Assembly: GCF_002155685.1 (NCBI RefSeq)
Contig: NZ_MUYK01000001.1
Location: 558,001-622,000, forward strand
Length of the DNA: 64,000 nucleotides
Direction: 5' to 3'
Origin: Erythrobacter colymbi
GTDB taxonomy: Bacteria; Pseudomonadota; Alphaproteobacteria; Sphingomonadales; Sphingomonadaceae
Below, in pieces: positions 18,736-27,069 of this stretch. Numbering within the stretch: position 1 is the stretch's first letter; every line of letters starts with the position of its first letter. Below the pieces are notes generated by a model that saw nothing but the letters and a program-made list of their open reading frames with translations, searched no databases and was not told where the DNA came from. The translations under genes and the position numbers were made by a program.

Positions 18736-19017
18736 ATGGACTTCATCTCAATTCTCAGCATCTTCGTGCTGGCCTGCTTCGTGGGCTATTACGTTGTCTG
18801 GTCGGTGACCCCGGCGCTGCATACCCCGTTGATGGCGGTGACCAACGCGATCTCCTCGGTGATCATCGTCGGTGCGCTGATCGCTTCAGCCGAGGCCAAT
18901 AGCCCGATTGCCAAGTATCTCGGCCTGTTCGGCGTGGTGCTCGCCGCGATCAACATCTTCGGCGGCTTCGCCGTGACCGAGCGCATGCTCGCGATGTACA
19001 AGAAGAAGGAGAAGTAA
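18736..19017 (+). CDS. pntAB: NAD(P) transhydrogenase subunit alpha part 2 (membrane domain)
   Basis: A 93-residue membrane protein with three predicted helices. They are near residues 2-22 (FISILSIFVLACFVGYYVVW), 32-52 (LMAVTNAISSVIIVGALIASA) and 60-82 (IAKYLGLFGVVLAAINIFGGFAV), followed by a Lys-rich tail. HTPLMAVTNAISS is the family signature. It forms part of the dII proton channel with PntB. GAGG before the ATG supports the start. It is followed 3 bp later by pntB. Confidence 0.92.
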   Translation: MDFISILSIFVLACFVGYYVVWSVTPALHTPLMAVTNAISSVIIVGALIASAEANSPIAKYLGLFGVVLAAINIFGGFAVTERMLAMYKKKEK

Positions 19018-19020
19018 GAG

Positions 19021-20475
19021 ATGACCTTCTCCATCCTCTCGGCAGCAGCCCATGGTGGCGGCGTTCCGGCCTGGGCGATGCTCGCCTACCTTGCGGCGGG
19101 CGTGTTCTTCATCCTCGCGCTGCGCGGGCTTTCGAGCCCGGCGACCTCGCGTGCAGGCAACCGCAACGGCATGATCGGCATGGCCATCGCGCTGGTGACG
19201 ACGCTCGTCACCCACGACATCGCCAACATCGTCGAGATCGCCATCGCGCTCGCCATCGGCGGGGCGATCGGCGTGGTCGTCGCGCGGCGCATCGCCATGA
19301 CGCAGATGCCCGAACTGGTCGCCGGCTTCCACTCGCTGGTGGGCCTTGCGGCGGTGGTGGTGGGCTTCGGCGCGTGGCTCGATCCGCAGTCCTTCGGCAT
19401 CGTCGACGCCGCGGGGCAGATCCTCGCGGTCAGCCGCATCGAACTCGGCCTCGGCATCGCCATCGGGGCGATCACCTTCTCCGGCTCGGTCATCGCCTTC
19501 ATGAAGCTCTCGGGCCGCATGAGCGGCTCGCCGATCATGCTGCCGGGCCGCCATGTCATCAACCTCGGCACGCTCGCGGCGATCCTCGGGCTGATCGCGC
19601 TCTACACCGTCTCGCCGCAGGGCGCGGCGGGCGAGGGCTGGATGGTGATTGCCGTCGCGATCCTCGCCTTCATCATCGGCTTCCTGCTGATCATCCCGAT
19701 CGGCGGCGCGGACATGCCGGTGGTCGTCTCGATGCTCAACTCCTACTCGGGCTGGGCCGCGGCGGCGATGGGCTTCACCCTCGGCAACACCGCGATGATC
19801 ATCACCGGCGCGCTGGTCGGCTCCTCGGGGGCGATCCTCAGCTACATCATGTGCCGCGCGATGAACCGCAGCTTCATCAGCGTGATCGCGGGCGGCTTCG
19901 GTGCCGACGCAGGCGCGGGCGGCGGTGGCGGTGCGCGCGAACAGCGCCCCTACAAGCAGGGCTCGGCCGAAGACGCCGCCTACATGCTCGAACAGGCCGA
20001 GAAGGTCATCATCATCCCGGGCTACGGGATGGCGGTTGCCCAGGCCCAGCACGCGCTGCGCGAGATGGGTGACAAGCTCAAGGAAAAGGGCGTGGAGGTG
20101 AAGTACGCCATCCACCCCGTCGCGGGCCGTATGCCGGGGCACATGAACGTGCTCCTCGCCGAAGCCAGCGTGCCTTACGATGAGGTGTTTGAACTGGAGG
20201 ACATCAACTCCGAGTTCGCCCAGTGCGACGTCGCCTTCATCATCGGCGCGAACGACGTGGTGAACCCCGCAGCTAAGACCGACAAGTCCAGCCCCATCTA
20301 CGGGATGCCGGTGTTCGATGTCGACAAGGCCAAGCAGGTGTTCTTCATCAAGCGCTCGATGGGCGGTGTCGGCTATGCCGGGGTCGACAACGACGTGTTC
20401 TACATGAACCAGACCGTCATGCTCCTCGCCGACGCGAAGAAGATGGTCGAGGAAATCGTCAAGTCGCTGGACTGA
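19021..20475 (+). CDS. pntB: NAD(P) transhydrogenase subunit beta
   Basis: A 484-residue subunit. The first two thirds contain eight or nine membrane helices of the proton-conducting dII domain (including FHSLVGLAAVVVG and GGADMPVVVSMLNSYSGWAAAAMGF). The last third is the NADP(H)-binding dIII domain: KVIIIPGYGMAVAQAQHALREM, IHPVAGRMPGHMNVLLAEA, IGANDVVNPAA and VFFIKRSMGGVGYAGVDN. A Gly-rich hinge GAGGGGGAREQ separates them. All key motifs are intact. It closes the transhydrogenase set, 3 bp after pntAB. Confidence 0.94.
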   Translation: MTFSILSAAAHGGGVPAWAMLAYLAAGVFFILALRGLSSPATSRAGNRNGMIGMAIALVTTLVTHDIANIVEIAIALAIGGAIGVVVARRIAMTQMPELVAGFHSLVGLAAVVVGFGAWLDPQSFGIVDAAGQILAVSRIELGLGIAIGAITFSGSVIAFMKLSGRMSGSPIMLPGRHVINLGTLAAILGLIALYTVSPQGAAGEGWMVIAVAILAFIIGFLLIIPIGGADMPVVVSMLNSYSGWAAAAMGFTLGNTAMIITGALVGSSGAILSYIMCRAMNRSFISVIAGGFGADAGAGGGGGAREQRPYKQGSAEDAAYMLEQAEKVIIIPGYGMAVAQAQHALREMGDKLKEKGVEVKYAIHPVAGRMPGHMNVLLAEASVPYDEVFELEDINSEFAQCDVAFIIGANDVVNPAAKTDKSSPIYGMPVFDVDKAKQVFFIKRSMGGVGYAGVDNDVFYMNQTVMLLADAKKMVEEIVKSLD

Positions 20476-20482
20476 TCCGGAT

Positions 20483-20824
20483 ATGCGCAAGCTGCTGATC
20501 GGACTTCTGCTGATCGTGGTTCTGGGGGCGGGGGCGCTGTTCAGCGGCCTCGCCAACCCGCTTGTCGAGATGCGCGTCAAATCCGCGCTGGTCGAATCCG
20601 GCATCGGCGAGAAGCGCGCCGAATGCATGGCGGAGCGCATGGTCGACCGGCTCTCGCTCGGTCAGCTGTGGAAGCTGCGGCAGGGCATGGCCCCGCAGGA
20701 AGGCGAGCCCGAAGAAGGCTATGGCCTCGGCGAACTCGTCAAGCGCCTGCGCCGCGTCGGCGATGGCGAGGCGGTGGCTGTGCTGACGACTTCGGCGGGC
20801 CTCTGCACCATCGGTCTCGGCTGA
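20483..20824 (+). CDS. Small membrane-anchored hypothetical protein
   Basis: A 113-residue protein starting with a membrane segment (KLLIGLLLIVVLGAGALFSG, 3-22) that could be a signal peptide or anchor. A soluble helical part follows with AECMAERMVDRLSLGQLWKLRQGM, a Glu/Pro-rich linker and a C-terminal helix ending in LCTIGLG. Its two Cys could form a disulfide if the body is periplasmic. I do not recognise the family. It starts 7 bp after pntB, so it is probably the last gene of the transhydrogenase operon. Confidence 0.65.
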   Translation: MRKLLIGLLLIVVLGAGALFSGLANPLVEMRVKSALVESGIGEKRAECMAERMVDRLSLGQLWKLRQGMAPQEGEPEEGYGLGELVKRLRRVGDGEAVAVLTTSAGLCTIGLG

Positions 20825-20912
20825 GCCTTTCGCCCCTGCCGCATTGCTGCTTGAGGCGCTTGCCATCCCTCCCCCCGATGCGCCACAACAGGCGCCGGAG
20901 AGGGAGACCATC

Positions 20913-22118
20913 ATGAACCGCATCGCTTTCGCCGCCGCGCTGCTCGCCGGAGCCGCCGCCTCGCCGCTTGCCGCCGAAACGCACCGCGTCGCTGCGGGCG
21001 AGGGGGCGGGGGCGCGGTTGCAGGAGGCGCTGATCCTCGCAGCCCCGGGCGACGTGATCGAGCTGGGCGAGGGCCGCTTCACGCTCACCGACGGGCTCAG
21101 CCTCGACGTTGACGGGGTGACGGTGCGCGGCGCGGGGATGGACAAGTCGGTCCTCGATTTTACCACCCAGCAGGGCGCGGGCGAGGGGCTGCTGGTCACC
21201 TCGGACAACGTCACCTTGCGCGATTTCGGGGTCGAGAACCCCAAGGGCGACGGGATCAAGTCCAAGGGCGCGGACAACATCGTCTACTCGGGCATCCGCG
21301 TCGAATGGACCGGCGGGCCGAAAGAAACCAATGGCGCCTACGGCATCTACCCGGTCGAGAGCACCGGCGTGCTGGTCACCAATTCCAAGGTCTCGGGCGC
21401 GTCCGACGCCGGGATCTATGTCGGCCAGAGCCGCGACATCACGGTGAGCGAGAACATCGTCACCTACAACGTCGCCGGGATCGAGATCGAGAACAGCCGC
21501 AATGCGCTGGTGACGAACAACATCGCCTCGAAGAACACCGGCGGGCTGCTGGTGTTCGACCTGCCCGGCCTGCCGGTGATGGGCGGGGGCAACGTGATCC
21601 TGCGCGAGAACATCCTCAAGGACAATGACACCCCCAACTTCGCGCCCAAGGGCAACATCGTCGCCTCTGTGCGGCGCGGCACAGGGGTGCTGGTGATGGC
21701 GAATGACGGCGTGCTGATCGAGGAGAACGCCTTCGAGAACAACCCGACCGCGCACATCATGGTGGTCGCCTATCTCCAGCCCTTCGACGACCCGCGCTAC
21801 AACCCCTATGCCCGCAACGTGATCATCGGCCCCAATGCCTTCGGGCGCGGCGGGGACGATCCGCAGCTCGATGGCAAGGAAGCGCTGCTCGCGGCCTTCG
21901 GCGGCGCGCTGCCGCCGGTGCTGTGGGACGGGATCAAGGAGGATGACGACACCGGCCTGCGCATCGCGGAGGGCGTGAGCGGCTGGACGCTCAATCTCTC
22001 GAAGCCCGGCCAGTCGATCGCCGAAGCCCAGCCCGGGCCGCTCGAACTGACGCCGCTGGAAAGCTGGGAATTCCCCAAGGTCGGCGCGCCCGCAGCGCTG
22101 GAGGCGCGGCTGAAGTGA
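20913..22118 (+). CDS. Secreted parallel beta-helix protein (TIGR03805-like)
   Basis: A 401-residue exported protein with signal peptide MNRIAFAAALLAGAAASPLAA. The body is a right-handed parallel beta-helix with repeated turns: VTVRGAGMDKSVLDF, VTLRDFGVENPKGDGIKS, GVLVTNSKVSGASDAGIYVG, ITVSENIVTYNVAGIEIENS, ALVTNNIASKNTGGLLVFD. Pectate lyases, epimerases and adhesins share this fold, and the catalytic type is not evident. It overlaps the next gene (a diheme cytochrome) by 4 bp. From family knowledge, this pair recurs in many bacteria with unknown function. The start is supported by GGAGAGGGAG. Confidence 0.83.
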   Translation: MNRIAFAAALLAGAAASPLAAETHRVAAGEGAGARLQEALILAAPGDVIELGEGRFTLTDGLSLDVDGVTVRGAGMDKSVLDFTTQQGAGEGLLVTSDNVTLRDFGVENPKGDGIKSKGADNIVYSGIRVEWTGGPKETNGAYGIYPVESTGVLVTNSKVSGASDAGIYVGQSRDITVSENIVTYNVAGIEIENSRNALVTNNIASKNTGGLLVFDLPGLPVMGGGNVILRENILKDNDTPNFAPKGNIVASVRRGTGVLVMANDGVLIEENAFENNPTAHIMVVAYLQPFDDPRYNPYARNVIIGPNAFGRGGDDPQLDGKEALLAAFGGALPPVLWDGIKEDDDTGLRIAEGVSGWTLNLSKPGQSIAEAQPGPLELTPLESWEFPKVGAPAALEARLK

Positions 22119-23131
22119 GGCGCGGTCTCGCCATCCTTGCGCTCGCCTGCGCCACGCTCGGCGGCGCGCTGGCCCATGCGACGGTGCTGGTGCCGAGCCT
22201 CGTGAACGACGCCGCGATCCGGGGCGAGGCCTTTCCGGCCAAGCTATCGGAGTTCGGCTTCTTCAAGGATGGCGCGCGGCAGCTGCCGCAGGATTTCGTC
22301 TATCCTTACGCGCTCAATACACCGCTGTGGTCGGACGGGGCGGAGAAGCTGCGCTTCATCTACCTGCCCGACGGCACGCAGCTGACCGCGGACGGGGAGG
22401 GCCTGCTGCAATTCCCGGTCGGTTCGGCGATCATCAAGACCTTTGCCTTCGGCGAGGGGAGCGAGCGCCGGCTGATCGAGACCCGCGTGCTGCTCCACCG
22501 CGCCAATGGCTGGGTGGCGCTGCCCTATCGCTGGAACGCCGAGCAGACCGAGGCGACGCTGGCGCTGGCGGGCGGGCGGGTCGATCTGGTGACGCCGGCG
22601 GGCGAGGCGATCTCCTATGCCATCCCCAACAAGAACCAGTGCAAGACCTGCCATTCCAACGCCAACCGTACTGTCCCTATCGGGCCGAAGGCGCGCAACC
22701 TTTCGGTCAAGTGGCTGGGCGGGATGCTGAAGGAGGGCAAGCTCGACCGGATCCCGCCGGGCGCGGCGACCATGCCCGTCTGGGCGGCCCGCAAGCCCAA
22801 GGACGCGGCCGAGCCGCTCGCGCGTGCCTATCTCGATGTGAACTGCGCGCATTGCCACCAGCCGGGCGGGGGCGCCTCGAACTCGGGGCTCGACCTGCGC
22901 TGGGAGCAGCGCGATCCCCACGCCTACGGCATCGGCAAGCGCCCGGTCGCGGCGGGGCGCGGGGCGGGGGAGTATGATTTCTCCATCGTCGCGGGCCACC
23001 CGGACGAATCGATCCTGCTCTATCGCCTGAACAGCGCCGAGCCCGGCATCGCCATGCCCGAACTCGGCAAGGCGAGCGTCGACAGGGAAGGCGTCGCGGT
23101 GGTGCGGCGCTGGATTGCGGAGATGAAATGA
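22115..23131 (+). CDS. SO2930-type diheme c-type cytochrome (TIGR03806-like)
   Basis: A 338-residue exported protein, with a signal ending near LGGALAHA. It has two heme c sites, CKTCH (176-180) and CAHCH (244-248). The N-terminal 150 residues (FFKDGARQLPQDFVYPYALNTPLWSDGAEKLRFIYLPDGTQL) are the conserved domain of the HNE_0200/SO2930 family, which is paired genetically with the beta-helix protein. No reaction is assigned. Two hemes plus a carbohydrate-type fold partner suggest periplasmic oxidation of a polymer or its product, but this is inference. The GTG start overlaps the beta-helix stop, and the end overlaps the hydrolase start (ATGA). Confidence 0.84.
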   Translation: MRRGLAILALACATLGGALAHATVLVPSLVNDAAIRGEAFPAKLSEFGFFKDGARQLPQDFVYPYALNTPLWSDGAEKLRFIYLPDGTQLTADGEGLLQFPVGSAIIKTFAFGEGSERRLIETRVLLHRANGWVALPYRWNAEQTEATLALAGGRVDLVTPAGEAISYAIPNKNQCKTCHSNANRTVPIGPKARNLSVKWLGGMLKEGKLDRIPPGAATMPVWAARKPKDAAEPLARAYLDVNCAHCHQPGGGASNSGLDLRWEQRDPHAYGIGKRPVAAGRGAGEYDFSIVAGHPDESILLYRLNSAEPGIAMPELGKASVDREGVAVVRRWIAEMK

Positions 23132-24114
23132 TGAAGTGGCTGAAGCGCGGGCTCCTCGCGCTCGTTGGCGTCCTCGTGATCGCCTTCCTCGTTTTCCGCA
23201 CCCCCGACACGGACCCTGCGGAAATGCGCGCGAAGTACGGCGCGCCGCCCTCGCAATTCGTGACGATCGGCGACGGCGTGACCGTCCACCTGCGCGACGA
23301 GGGGCCGCGCGATGCGCCAGCGATCATCCTGCTTCACGGCTCCAACGCGGACCTCCACACCTGGGAGCCGTGGGTGCAGGCCTTGAAGGGCAGGTATCGC
23401 GTGATCCGCTTCGACCAGATCGGTCACGGTCTCACCGGCCCCGATCCGAAGGAGGATTACTCCACCGCCAATTTCGTCGCCGATATCGGCGAGGTGGCGG
23501 ACAGGCTGGGGCTCAAGACCTTCGTCCTCGGCGGCAATTCGATGGGCGGCAAGCACGCGCTTGCCTATGCCATCGCCCATCCCGAGCGGCTGACGGGCCT
23601 TGTGCTGGTCGACGGCAGCGGCGGGCCGATGCTCAAGATCGAACGCAAGGGCGAGGAAAAGAAGGACAGCGGCAATATCGGCTTCACGATCGCCCGCATG
23701 CCCGGCGTCAATCTGCTCGCCGAACAGATCACGCCCCGCTCGCTGATCGCGCAAAGCCTCGAGCAGTCGGTGTCGGTCAAGTCGGTCGCGAGCGAGGCCA
23801 CTATCGACCGTTACTGGGAGCTGCTGCGCTATCCCGGCAACCGCCGCGCGACATTGAAGCGCTTCAGCCAGCCTTATGATCCGCTCAAACCCGAAGACAT
23901 CGCCAAGGTGCAGACCCCCACCCTGATCCTGTGGGGCGAGGAGGACCGCATCATCCCGGTCGAGGCGGGGCAGTGGCTCGCGAAGACCCTGCCGGTGAAC
24001 AAGCTCCACATTTATCCGAAGATCGGCCACCTGCCCCACGAGGAGGCGCCCGCCGCCACGCTCACCGATCTCGAACCGTGGCTCGCGCAGCACGCCCCCG
24101 GCGCAAAACCCTGA
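23128..24114 (+). CDS. Alpha/beta hydrolase with N-terminal membrane anchor
   Basis: A 328-residue alpha/beta hydrolase. An N-terminal membrane segment (LLALVGVLVIAFLVF, 9-23) tethers it to the inner membrane, probably facing the periplasm. The oxyanion motif is LLHGSNADLHTW, the nucleophile is Ser138 in GGNSMGG, the acid lies in LWGEEDRIIP and the His in IGHLPHEEAP. A broad esterase/lipase role is all that can be said. The four-base overlap with the diheme cytochrome suggests it acts in the same pathway, for example on an ester-bearing substrate of the beta-helix protein. Confidence 0.85.
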   Translation: MMKWLKRGLLALVGVLVIAFLVFRTPDTDPAEMRAKYGAPPSQFVTIGDGVTVHLRDEGPRDAPAIILLHGSNADLHTWEPWVQALKGRYRVIRFDQIGHGLTGPDPKEDYSTANFVADIGEVADRLGLKTFVLGGNSMGGKHALAYAIAHPERLTGLVLVDGSGGPMLKIERKGEEKKDSGNIGFTIARMPGVNLLAEQITPRSLIAQSLEQSVSVKSVASEATIDRYWELLRYPGNRRATLKRFSQPYDPLKPEDIAKVQTPTLILWGEEDRIIPVEAGQWLAKTLPVNKLHIYPKIGHLPHEEAPAATLTDLEPWLAQHAPGAKP

Positions 24115-24210
24115 TAGCCACGGGGCGCGTCATCTGCCCACTGGACGGGAACCGCGCGCAGGCCCTAGAGCCATCCGCACACGCACATTCTGACAAAGGG
24201 GCACCCGGCA

Positions 24211-24915
24211 TTGCGCAAACTCGGGATCATCGGTGGCATGAGCTGGGTGTCGACCGCAACCTATTACGACCGGATCAACCGCATCGTCCAGAAACGCGCC
24301 GCCCCGATGGCGAGCGCGCCGCTGCTGATCGAGAGCCTCGACTTCTGCCAGCTCTACGCGCTGACCGCCGAGGCCGACTGGCAGCGCGCGGCGAGCGTGC
24401 TCATCGAAAGCGCGAAGCGGCTCGAGGGGGCAGGGGCCGAGGCGCTGGTGATCGGTGCCAATTCGATGCACCGCCTCTATGACGATGTCGCCGCATCGGT
24501 GAACGTGCCGATCCTCCACATCGCCGAATATGTCGGCCTCGCCATGAAGCGCGCCGGCAAAACCAGCGCCGCGCTGCTCGGCACGCGCAATGTGATGACC
24601 GAGAGCTTCTACCGTAAGCGTCTGGTAGCACACGGGATTGATCTGCTCCCGCCGAACCTCGCCTATGTCGAGATGCTCGACCGGATCATCTATGACGAGC
24701 TGATGGTCGGCAAGGTCAGCCGCGAGGCGGAGCGGACGATGAAGACGATCATCACCAACACCGAACAGGAAGGGGCGCAGGCCGTTGTGCTCGCCTGCAC
24801 CGAACTGGCGCTGGTGGTCGATGTCGATGCCAATGTCCTGCCGATCTTCGACAGCACCCGAATCCATTGCGAAGCCGCAGCGAACTGGATCCTCGAACAG
24901 GAAATGGTGAACTAG
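24211..24915 (+). CDS. Aspartate/glutamate racemase family protein (YgeA-like)
   Basis: A 234-residue cofactor-independent amino-acid racemase homologue. It starts KLGIIGGMSWVSTATYYDRIN, the phosphate-like carboxylate loop of the family. The second catalytic Cys is Cys196 (ACTEL). The first catalytic position, Cys in true aspartate racemases, is Ser85 in GANSMH. E. coli YgeA has Thr there and is a broad, slow racemase, so a YgeA-type activity fits better than aspartate racemase. The TTG start has AAAGGGG at 9 bp. It stands alone, 96 bp after the hydrolase. Confidence 0.83.
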   Translation: MRKLGIIGGMSWVSTATYYDRINRIVQKRAAPMASAPLLIESLDFCQLYALTAEADWQRAASVLIESAKRLEGAGAEALVIGANSMHRLYDDVAASVNVPILHIAEYVGLAMKRAGKTSAALLGTRNVMTESFYRKRLVAHGIDLLPPNLAYVEMLDRIIYDELMVGKVSREAERTMKTIITNTEQEGAQAVVLACTELALVVDVDANVLPIFDSTRIHCEAAANWILEQEMVN

Positions 24916-25066
24916 TCTTCGTCCTGTCCCTCGCATCGCCCGTTTCATCGCAACCCATGCAAGGGCGGGGTGTATCTGCAACCCTTTGAACCTATGTCGC
25001 CCCCGGATTTTGTCACCTTCTAGGTAACAGGCATAATTCGGGTCTTCGGGTCGCCCGCGGGCCCTT

Positions 25067-25107
25067 GGAGCCGCCTTCCTCCCCCCCAATCACCGGAAGG
25101 CGGCTCC
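25067..25107. repeat. Perfect 13-bp inverted repeat (hairpin) in the racemase-dgt gap
   Basis: GGAGCCGCCTTCC (25067-25079) and its exact reverse complement (25095-25107) flank a 15-base C-rich loop. No T-run follows on either strand, so it is not a standard intrinsic terminator. A weaker dyad, TGTCACC-N5-GGTAACA, lies at 25011-25029. The rest of the 275-bp gap shows no gene. Confidence 0.6.
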
Positions 25108-25190
25108 ATAACTCTCCCCTGATTCGTGCCATGTTCGCGCCCCGTTCCGGTTGAGCCGCGCGCTACGCTCCCCTAATCGCTGAGCCCGTG

Positions 25191-26354
25191 ATGACCCGCG
25201 CTTCCTACGCCGCCGATCCCGACGCCGCGCCCGTCCGCGAATTCGGCGGAGCGCCTGCAACAGAGCGCCGCGGCCCGCGCAGCGCCTTCCAGCGCGACCG
25301 CGACCGGATCATCCATTCGATGAGCTTCCGGCGGCTGAAGTCCAAGACGCAGGTCTTTATCGCTCCCGATGGCGACCATTACCGCACCCGCCTGACCCAC
25401 AGCCTTGAAGTCGCGCAGATCGGCCGCGTGATCGCCCGCGCGCTCGGCCTCGACGAGGACCTGACCGAGGCGCTGTGCCTTGCCCATGATCTCGGCCACC
25501 CGCCCTTCGGCCATGCGGGCGAGGCGGCGCTGTCGGAATCGATGGAGCGCCACGGCGGCTTCGATCACAACGCGCAGGCGCTGCGCACCGTGATGCGGAT
25601 CGAGTGCCCCTATCCCGATCATGACGGGCTGAACCTCACCTGGGACCTGCTCGAAGGCCTTGCCAAGCACAACGGGCCGGTGATCGCGCCGAACTGGGCG
25701 CTGGCGGAACTGGACGCGGCCTTCCCGCTCGATCTCCTCACCTGGCCCTCGCTCGAGGCGCAGGTGGCGGCGGTGGCGGACGATATCGCCTATGACAACC
25801 ACGACATCGACGATGGCCTGCGCGCCGGGTTCCTCCAGCTCGACGACCTGCTTTCGCTGGATTTCCTCGCAGACCAGTGGCGGACGGTCGAAAAGCGCTT
25901 TCCCGGCGCCCCGCGCGAGCGTCTGCTGCGCGAGATGATACGCGACCAGATCGGGATGATGGTGAACGATGCTATTGCGCACACGCGGGAGCAGGCGCGC
26001 GGCCTGTCCTCGGTTGCCGAAGTGCGCGCTGCCGGACGCCAGCTCGCCGGTTTCTCGCCCGCGATGGCGGCGCAGGAACGGCGCCTCAAGACCTTCATGT
26101 ACGACCGCCTCTACTACCACCCCGAACAGATCGCCGCCGCCGAGAAGGCGCGCGACGTGGTGGCGCGGCTGTTTGCCGCCTATGCGCAGGATGCGACCCT
26201 GATGCCCGATGACTGGCACGCGCGGCTCCCGCTTCAGCAGCCGCAGCGCGCGCGGGTGATCGCCGATTTCATTGCCGGCATGAGCGACCGCTTCGCGATG
26301 CAGGCGGTCGGGCAGATCTATGGCACGCGGCCGGAGGGTCTCATCAATGTCTGA
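25191..26354 (+). CDS. dgt: Deoxyguanosinetriphosphate triphosphohydrolase-like HD protein
   Basis: A 387-residue HD-superfamily dNTPase that splits dNTPs to nucleoside and triphosphate, trimming dNTP pools. Metal ligands are visible in YRTRLTHSLEVAQIGR (His) and CLAHDLGHPPFGHAGE (His-Asp), with a later Asp in AAVADDIAYDNHDIDDG. The N-terminal RSAFQRDRDRIIHSMSFRRLKSKTQVF is characteristic of the Dgt type 2 group found in alphaproteobacteria. ATG at 25191 is preferred to the GTG one codon earlier. It overlaps the next gene by 8 bp, giving a three-gene operon. Confidence 0.9.
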   Translation: MTRASYAADPDAAPVREFGGAPATERRGPRSAFQRDRDRIIHSMSFRRLKSKTQVFIAPDGDHYRTRLTHSLEVAQIGRVIARALGLDEDLTEALCLAHDLGHPPFGHAGEAALSESMERHGGFDHNAQALRTVMRIECPYPDHDGLNLTWDLLEGLAKHNGPVIAPNWALAELDAAFPLDLLTWPSLEAQVAAVADDIAYDNHDIDDGLRAGFLQLDDLLSLDFLADQWRTVEKRFPGAPRERLLREMIRDQIGMMVNDAIAHTREQARGLSSVAEVRAAGRQLAGFSPAMAAQERRLKTFMYDRLYYHPEQIAAAEKARDVVARLFAAYAQDATLMPDDWHARLPLQQPQRARVIADFIAGMSDRFAMQAVGQIYGTRPEGLINV

Positions 26355-27069
26355 TCCGCGGCACATCGGCCCCGTGCGCGTCGCGCTGGTGGGCGCAACC
26401 GGCCTTGTCGGGCGCAAGGTGATCGAGATCGCCAGCGCGGGCGACGAGGTGCGCATCGTCGGTATCGCCCGGCGCGAGGCCCCGTTGCCGCCGGGCGCGC
26501 GGATGGAGATGTTCGTCTCCGAACCCGACAAATGGGGCGAGGTGCTCGACGCGGTGCGCCCGCGCGCGCTGATCTGTGCGCTGGGCACCACATGGAAGAA
26601 GGCCGGGCGCGACGAGGCCGCCTTCCGCGCGGTTGATCAGGAACTGGTGATCGCCACGGCCGAGGCGGCCAAGCGCGCGGGCGTGCCCAACATGGTCGTC
26701 GTCAGCGCGGCCGGCGCCGACAAGCGCGCCAAGGCGCTCTACATGCGCGTGAAGGGCGAAACCGAGGAGGCGCTGACCCGCGTCGGCTTCAAACGGCTCG
26801 ACATTCTCCACCCCGGCCTCTTGCGCGGCGAGCGGGTGGACGACCTGCGCTTCGCCGAGCGCGCCGCCCTGCTGGCCGCGCCGCTGATCGATCCGCTGCT
26901 GTCGGGCAAGTGGGAACGCTATCGCTCGATCGACGCAGCCGTGGTCGCCGAGGCCGCGCTCGGCCTTGCGCTGCGCCGTGCGGGCGGGCGCTTCACCCAT
27001 GACAACGAGGCAATGCGCCGCGCCGCACGCGAATGGCGCCGCGTGGGCGAGCCGGGGGAGGTCGCATGA
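26347..27069 (+). CDS. NAD(P)H-binding oxidoreductase, TIP30/HTATIP2-like atypical SDR
   Basis: A 240-residue Rossmann protein. The cofactor loop is VALVGATGLVGRKVIE near the N-terminus. ALICALGTTWKKAGRDEAAFRAVDQELVIATAEAAKRAGVPNMVVVSAAGAD and the YMRVKGETEEAL helix are typical of the atypical SDR group that includes HTATIP2/TIP30. The Tyr-x-x-x-Lys pair (YMRVK) is present. The substrate is unknown. ATG at 26347 (MSDPRHIG) starts inside the end of dgt, and its own stop overlaps the ABA4-like gene (ATGA), so the three genes are translationally coupled. Confidence 0.82.
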   Translation: MSDPRHIGPVRVALVGATGLVGRKVIEIASAGDEVRIVGIARREAPLPPGARMEMFVSEPDKWGEVLDAVRPRALICALGTTWKKAGRDEAAFRAVDQELVIATAEAAKRAGVPNMVVVSAAGADKRAKALYMRVKGETEEALTRVGFKRLDILHPGLLRGERVDDLRFAERAALLAAPLIDPLLSGKWERYRSIDAAVVAEAALGLALRRAGGRFTHDNEAMRRAAREWRRVGEPGEVA

